Shown: positions 61,003-64,000 of the stretch, piece by piece
Position numbering within the stretch: position 1 is the first letter of the stretch
How the letters are laid out: every line of letters starts with the position of its first letter
Assembly: GCF_023634655.1 (NCBI RefSeq)
Contig: NZ_JAMKMS010000020.1
Span: 1-64,000, forward strand
Direction of reading: 5' to 3'
DNA length: 64,000 bases
Source: Vibrio methylphosphonaticus
Lineage (GTDB): Bacteria > Pseudomonadota > Gammaproteobacteria > Enterobacterales > Vibrionaceae
The notes under the pieces: model-generated
Told to the model about the DNA's origin: nothing
The model's input: only the letters and a program-made list of their open reading frames with translations
Databases searched by the model: none
Translations under genes and position numbers: made by a program

Positions 61003-61596
61003 ATGACTGTCAAGCCAAAGAAACGGGGTCGACCTTCGAAATCTGGGGCAGGTTTAAGCCAGAAAATGATTGTTGAAACCGCTAAAAAATTGATGCAAGG
61101 ACAGGGTAGTGTTCCCAGTATTCGTAAGTTAGCGGCTGAACTGGGCATGGACGCAATGGCCATTTATCACTACTTTCGTAACAAAGATGAGCTGTTAGAG
61201 GCGGTAGCCATATCGCTTGTGGAAGGTATTTATCAGCCTACTGGATTAGCTTCGTGGCAAGAAGAGCTGACGGAATTAGGTTGGAGTTACCTTACATTAC
61301 TTAGTGACTATCCGGGTTTACTGGAAACATTATTAAAAATGCGCAGTAGTGGGCCTGCTGAAGTATTCATAACTCGATTTGAGCGAGTGATTTCTGATAT
61401 TGGCTTAACCGCTGACAGTAAGAAAAATGCGGTTAATTTGCTTGCAGATTACTTGCATGGTTATGCTTTTTCAATGCAATTTACCACGATTGTTCAAGAG
61501 GAAAGAAAGGCGATATATACAGGTTCCATATCCTTGTATTTGAACGCGATATCTTTAGGTACTTCTGCTTCCGGCTCTTGTGTATTTCACAAATAA
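61003..61596 (+). CDS. TetR-family transcriptional regulator
   Basis: A 197-residue TetR protein. The helix-turn-helix is IRKLAAELGMDAMAIYHYFRNKDELLEAV (about 40-70), preceded by a basic tail KPKKRGRPSKSG that is common in this family. The C-terminal ligand domain is TetR_C-like (about 85-190). AGGA lies six bases before the start. It probably represses the divergent DHFR-like gene, and the ligand is unknown. Confidence 0.9.
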   Translation: MTVKPKKRGRPSKSGAGLSQKMIVETAKKLMQGQGSVPSIRKLAAELGMDAMAIYHYFRNKDELLEAVAISLVEGIYQPTGLASWQEELTELGWSYLTLLSDYPGLLETLLKMRSSGPAEVFITRFERVISDIGLTADSKKNAVNLLADYLHGYAFSMQFTTIVQEERKAIYTGSISLYLNAISLGTSASGSCVFHK

Positions 61597-61598
61597 GG

Positions 61599-61713
61599 AA
61601 GGCATCACAGGTTCATTTTACTGAACATTTTATCTTACTTAGCACTTTACCTTACGTCGTGTTTTGTTGTGGCGAACGTTTTATCGTGCTCAGTAATGTA
61701 AGTGTGATGCCTT
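61599..61713. repeat. 115-bp imperfect inverted repeat between convergent genes
   Basis: The ends AAGGCATCACA and TGTGATGCCTT are perfect 11-bp complements. Similarity continues inward with gaps for about 35 bp on each side (ATTTTACTGAAC against the complement of the right arm). The centre holds AT-rich sequence. It may be a bidirectional terminator or a small MITE-like element. Confidence 0.6.
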
Positions 61714-61731
61714 AATGTTGATGAACGGGCG

Positions 61732-63264
61732 CTAGAGCTGTTCTTCAATAGGCAGAATTCCGCTGAACCAAGCCCCAAATCTGCGCCATACACTAGCGTT
61801 AGGCTCGCTGGTAAGCCTTTCTCCTGTGGAATGGTCAACCCAGATAGTTTCGCCATCAACCACTTCAATCTGATAGGCGGTGGCGGGTATTTCTTTCATG
61901 ATTTCTTTGTAAACTTTGCCAGCGTATTCAGGTTGTTCGATGACGACACCCATTTCGGTGTTGAGATCGGCAGAGCGTGGATCCCAGTTCATTGAACCAA
62001 CAAAAATCTTCTTTTTATCTATAACGATGGCTTTGGTGTGCAGGCTAGAACGACTGCTGCCAGTTAAGCTCCAATTCTTTTTAATCTCAGCGTTGGATTT
62101 GACTTCCCACAATTGCACGCCACCCTCGACAAGATCTTGTCGATATTTAGCATACCAACCGTGAACGGCAAAAACGTCATTTGAAGCGAGGGAGTTCGTA
62201 ATAATAATGACCTCGCGCCCGTCTTTTACTGCTTCGACGAACTCAATCACACCAGACTCAGTAGGCACAAAATAGGGAGAAATGAGTACCAGCGAAGTTT
62301 GACCTTCATTGATCACAGCACCTAGGCTATCAATAAGAGTGCTTTGTTTGCTATCGGGCTTATCTGGAAGATCATAAAGTAAGTCCCCTTCGCCCCAGTA
62401 AAGTTTAATGGTGCCATTGAGTAAATCGCTGTACAAAGGCAATTTGGCAAAATCATGTGCACCACCGGAAAACTTCTCTTTCAAGCCGAGCGATTGTACC
62501 CAAGCATCTACATCCGCGTCGGTATATTGCTGTTGGTCGTCTGTTAGCCATTCAATAGGGATAGAATAATCACTATTCCAATAAAGATCGTACTGTCGGT
62601 TCACCTGCCTGACGGCTTTACCCACCATCAGAAGATCTAAGTCGGCAAATTCGACGTTAGATTCAATGGAGTAGTATTCGTTACCAACGTTCCTTCCACC
62701 AATGATAGAGACTATGCCATCTACCGTCAGAGATTTATTGTGCATACGATGATTTAAGCGTTCGAAGTCACTTAACATTGCCAGCCCGCGAGCGGTGCGC
62801 AGGTGGTGAGGGTTGAACATGCGAACTTCGACGTTTGGGTGGCTACTAAAGCGCACTAAGTCGCTGTCGTCGTAGTTTTGCATATCATCAAGGAGCAACC
62901 TAACGCGGACCCCACGCTCTGCGGCTTCAAATAAGCGCCAGGCGATCAGGTTACCAGCGGTGTCATCTCGAAAAATATAGTACTGCACATCAATGCTAGA
63001 TTGAGCAGTTTCAATAATAGCAAGGCGGGCGAGCAGCGCGTCGTGCCCTTTATCAAGTGGATAAAACCCCGTCTCTTTGATTAACGAATGTGAGGCGACT
63101 TCACGTTCAAAATATTGGTCTAGTCGAGTGGGCTCATCATTGATAAGCGTATAGGAGGCGGTTTTCTCATATCGTGACGGATCAATGCTTGAGGATACAC
63201 AGCCACTAAGCATCACAATAAGCAGGAGAGGTAACAGGTTTTTTATAGACAAAATGTTGGACAT
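61732..63264 (-). CDS. Phospholipase D-family lipoprotein (ClsC/YmdC-like)
   Basis: A 510-residue protein with a lipobox (LLLIVMLSGC) and two HKD phospholipase D motifs. The first is HRMHNKSLTVDGIVSIIGGR, with the Glu/Asp-rich flank ERLNHRMHNKSL, and the second LHTKAIVIDKKKIFVGSMNW. Length, lipoprotein start and motifs match ClsC-type cardiolipin synthases, which use phosphatidylethanolamine with a second protein (YmdB) in E. coli. No ymdB-like gene is adjacent. Confidence 0.9.
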   Translation of the reverse strand: MSNILSIKNLLPLLLIVMLSGCVSSSIDPSRYEKTASYTLINDEPTRLDQYFEREVASHSLIKETGFYPLDKGHDALLARLAIIETAQSSIDVQYYIFRDDTAGNLIAWRLFEAAERGVRVRLLLDDMQNYDDSDLVRFSSHPNVEVRMFNPHHLRTARGLAMLSDFERLNHRMHNKSLTVDGIVSIIGGRNVGNEYYSIESNVEFADLDLLMVGKAVRQVNRQYDLYWNSDYSIPIEWLTDDQQQYTDADVDAWVQSLGLKEKFSGGAHDFAKLPLYSDLLNGTIKLYWGEGDLLYDLPDKPDSKQSTLIDSLGAVINEGQTSLVLISPYFVPTESGVIEFVEAVKDGREVIIITNSLASNDVFAVHGWYAKYRQDLVEGGVQLWEVKSNAEIKKNWSLTGSSRSSLHTKAIVIDKKKIFVGSMNWDPRSADLNTEMGVVIEQPEYAGKVYKEIMKEIPATAYQIEVVDGETIWVDHSTGERLTSEPNASVWRRFGAWFSGILPIEEQL

Positions 63265-63466
63265 AGTTAAAGTGTTGGTCGGGAGAATAAGAAAAAATGC
63301 ACGGTGAGTTTAGCCACTTCCAAATGCAAATGCACTTTATCTTCAATGATTTGACGGATATTTGTCACACTTGCTCAGTAAAGGTTAATAGAAACGTCAT
63401 ACGTTGCATAGTGCTTGCTTATAACTCTTTTAATGTAAGAGCACAGTTTAGATATTAGGAGAGATA
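63265..63466. other. Divergent intergenic region
   Basis: It holds the promoters of the lipoprotein and exporter genes. I see no further gene and no clear operator. Confidence 0.4.
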
Positions 63467-64000
63467 ATGGCGGGATTAGGTGCCAATAAATACACACTCT
63501 TTGGTATTGGCGCAATATTGTTGTGGAGCTGCTTGCTCGCGTTGACCCGTAATATTGCTGAGCTTTTTGGACCGATAGGTGGCGCTGCGTTGATGTACAC
63601 CGTTAGCGCCGTCGCGTTAGTCGTGGTGATGGGAGTACCAAAGCTAAAAACCTTCTCTGTTAAGTACTTAGTCGTTGGGGGCGGGTTGTTTGTTTGCTAT
63701 GAGATCTTTCTTGCGCTGGCATTAGGAATGGCTAACGACCGACATCAGGCGATGGAAATGGCGATCATTAATTATTTGTGGCCAGCATTAACGGTACTAT
63801 TTGCGGTAATGATGAGTAAGCGTCGCATTAATATGATGGTGTATCCCAGTGTTCTATTAGCGTTTTTTGGTGTGGTTTGGTGCATTACCGGCGATGAAGG
63901 GCTATCGCTAGACCTTATTATGAAGAATATCGCCACCAATCCGATCTCCTATTTTATGGCGGTGTCGGCGGCATTTATTTGGGCGGTGTATTGTAATATC
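63467..64000 (+). CDS. yddG: YddG-type aromatic amino acid exporter, N-terminal part (runs off window)
   Basis: ATG 63467 has AGGAG five bases upstream, and the first 178 codons are visible. It shows the EamA pattern (YTLFGIGAILLWSCLLALTR, ALALGMANDRHQAMEMAIIN, YLWPALTVLFAVMMSKRRIN). These resemble YddG, which exports aromatic amino acids and paraquat. The second half is outside the window. Confidence 0.87.
   Translation, partial: MAGLGANKYTLFGIGAILLWSCLLALTRNIAELFGPIGGAALMYTVSAVALVVVMGVPKLKTFSVKYLVVGGGLFVCYEIFLALALGMANDRHQAMEMAIINYLWPALTVLFAVMMSKRRINMMVYPSVLLAFFGVVWCITGDEGLSLDLIMKNIATNPISYFMAVSAAFIWAVYCNI

Noticed and set aside
61599..61713. Integron attC site
   Set aside because: The ends do not carry the GTTRRRY/RYYYAAC core sites and no gene cassette array is nearby.

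Overview
The window reads as chromosomal DNA of a marine gamma-proteobacterium, most likely a Vibrio. This is an inference from gene content: a CspA with a long leader, two PACE-type efflux proteins, a 2-aminoethylphosphonate (AEP) locus with phnW, pbfA and phnX, RhlE, a ClsC-like lipoprotein and YddG. No tRNA, rRNA, CRISPR array or replication origin was seen.

Layout. (1) 1-8868, minus strand: the N-terminal 2956 codons of a giant VCBS-repeat surface or secreted protein whose 3' end lies outside the window. It has about 23 near-identical 98-residue repeats and 5 longer, divergent ones. (2) 9059-12531: a LysR regulator divergent from a VOC protein, an FMN reductase and a MATE exporter. (3) 12597-13560: cspA with a structured leader, then two tiny overlapping ORFs. 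(4) 13748-15672: a MerR-type promoter driving a His/Met/Cys-rich exported protein and a truncated TolC/CusC-like gene, apparently the decayed start of a copper-efflux operon, joined to a TIGR02450 gene. (5) 15981-17646: a PACE protein and a GNAT acetyltransferase. (6) 17833-29567: a complete urea locus, urtABCDE-ureDABCE-hupE-ureFG, behind a sigma-54-like promoter. (7) 29604-32190: an unrecognised protein, RhlE and an IS3-family remnant.

(8) 32417-37456, minus strand: an unusual PTS operon. It holds a PFK-like kinase, a UlaB-like EIIB, a UlaA-like EIIC, a class II aldolase, an 88-residue protein of unknown function, an EIIA and a P-loop kinase. It looks like a complete route for a sugar I cannot name: uptake with phosphorylation, second phosphorylation, then aldol cleavage. 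(9) 38199-42240: a LacI regulator divergent from a ManD-type sugar-acid dehydratase and a Gfo/Idh/MocA oxidoreductase, with three abutting operators. A MarR gene fragment on one side matches the intact marR on the other, suggesting an inserted cassette. (10) 42313-44723: MarR and cytochrome b561 divergent from a class II cytochrome c and an unknown periplasmic protein, around a 50-bp palindrome. (11) 44817-50364: two glutathione-transferase-like proteins, a LysR/PACE pair, a DUF2061 protein and a coiled-coil lipoprotein.

(12) 50645-60314: AEP catabolism (phnW-pbfA-phnX) divergent from an AEP ABC transporter (binding protein, ATPase, double permease), a GntR regulator and a DMT-family transporter, linked by three matching operator-like palindromes. 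(13) 60386-64000: a DHFR-like reductase divergent from a TetR regulator, a ClsC-like lipoprotein, and the start of a YddG-type exporter.

Taken together the window is rich in nutrient scavenging (urea, phosphonate, a PTS sugar, a sugar acid) and in efflux and stress genes. Many small regulons have operators that can be read directly from inverted repeats.
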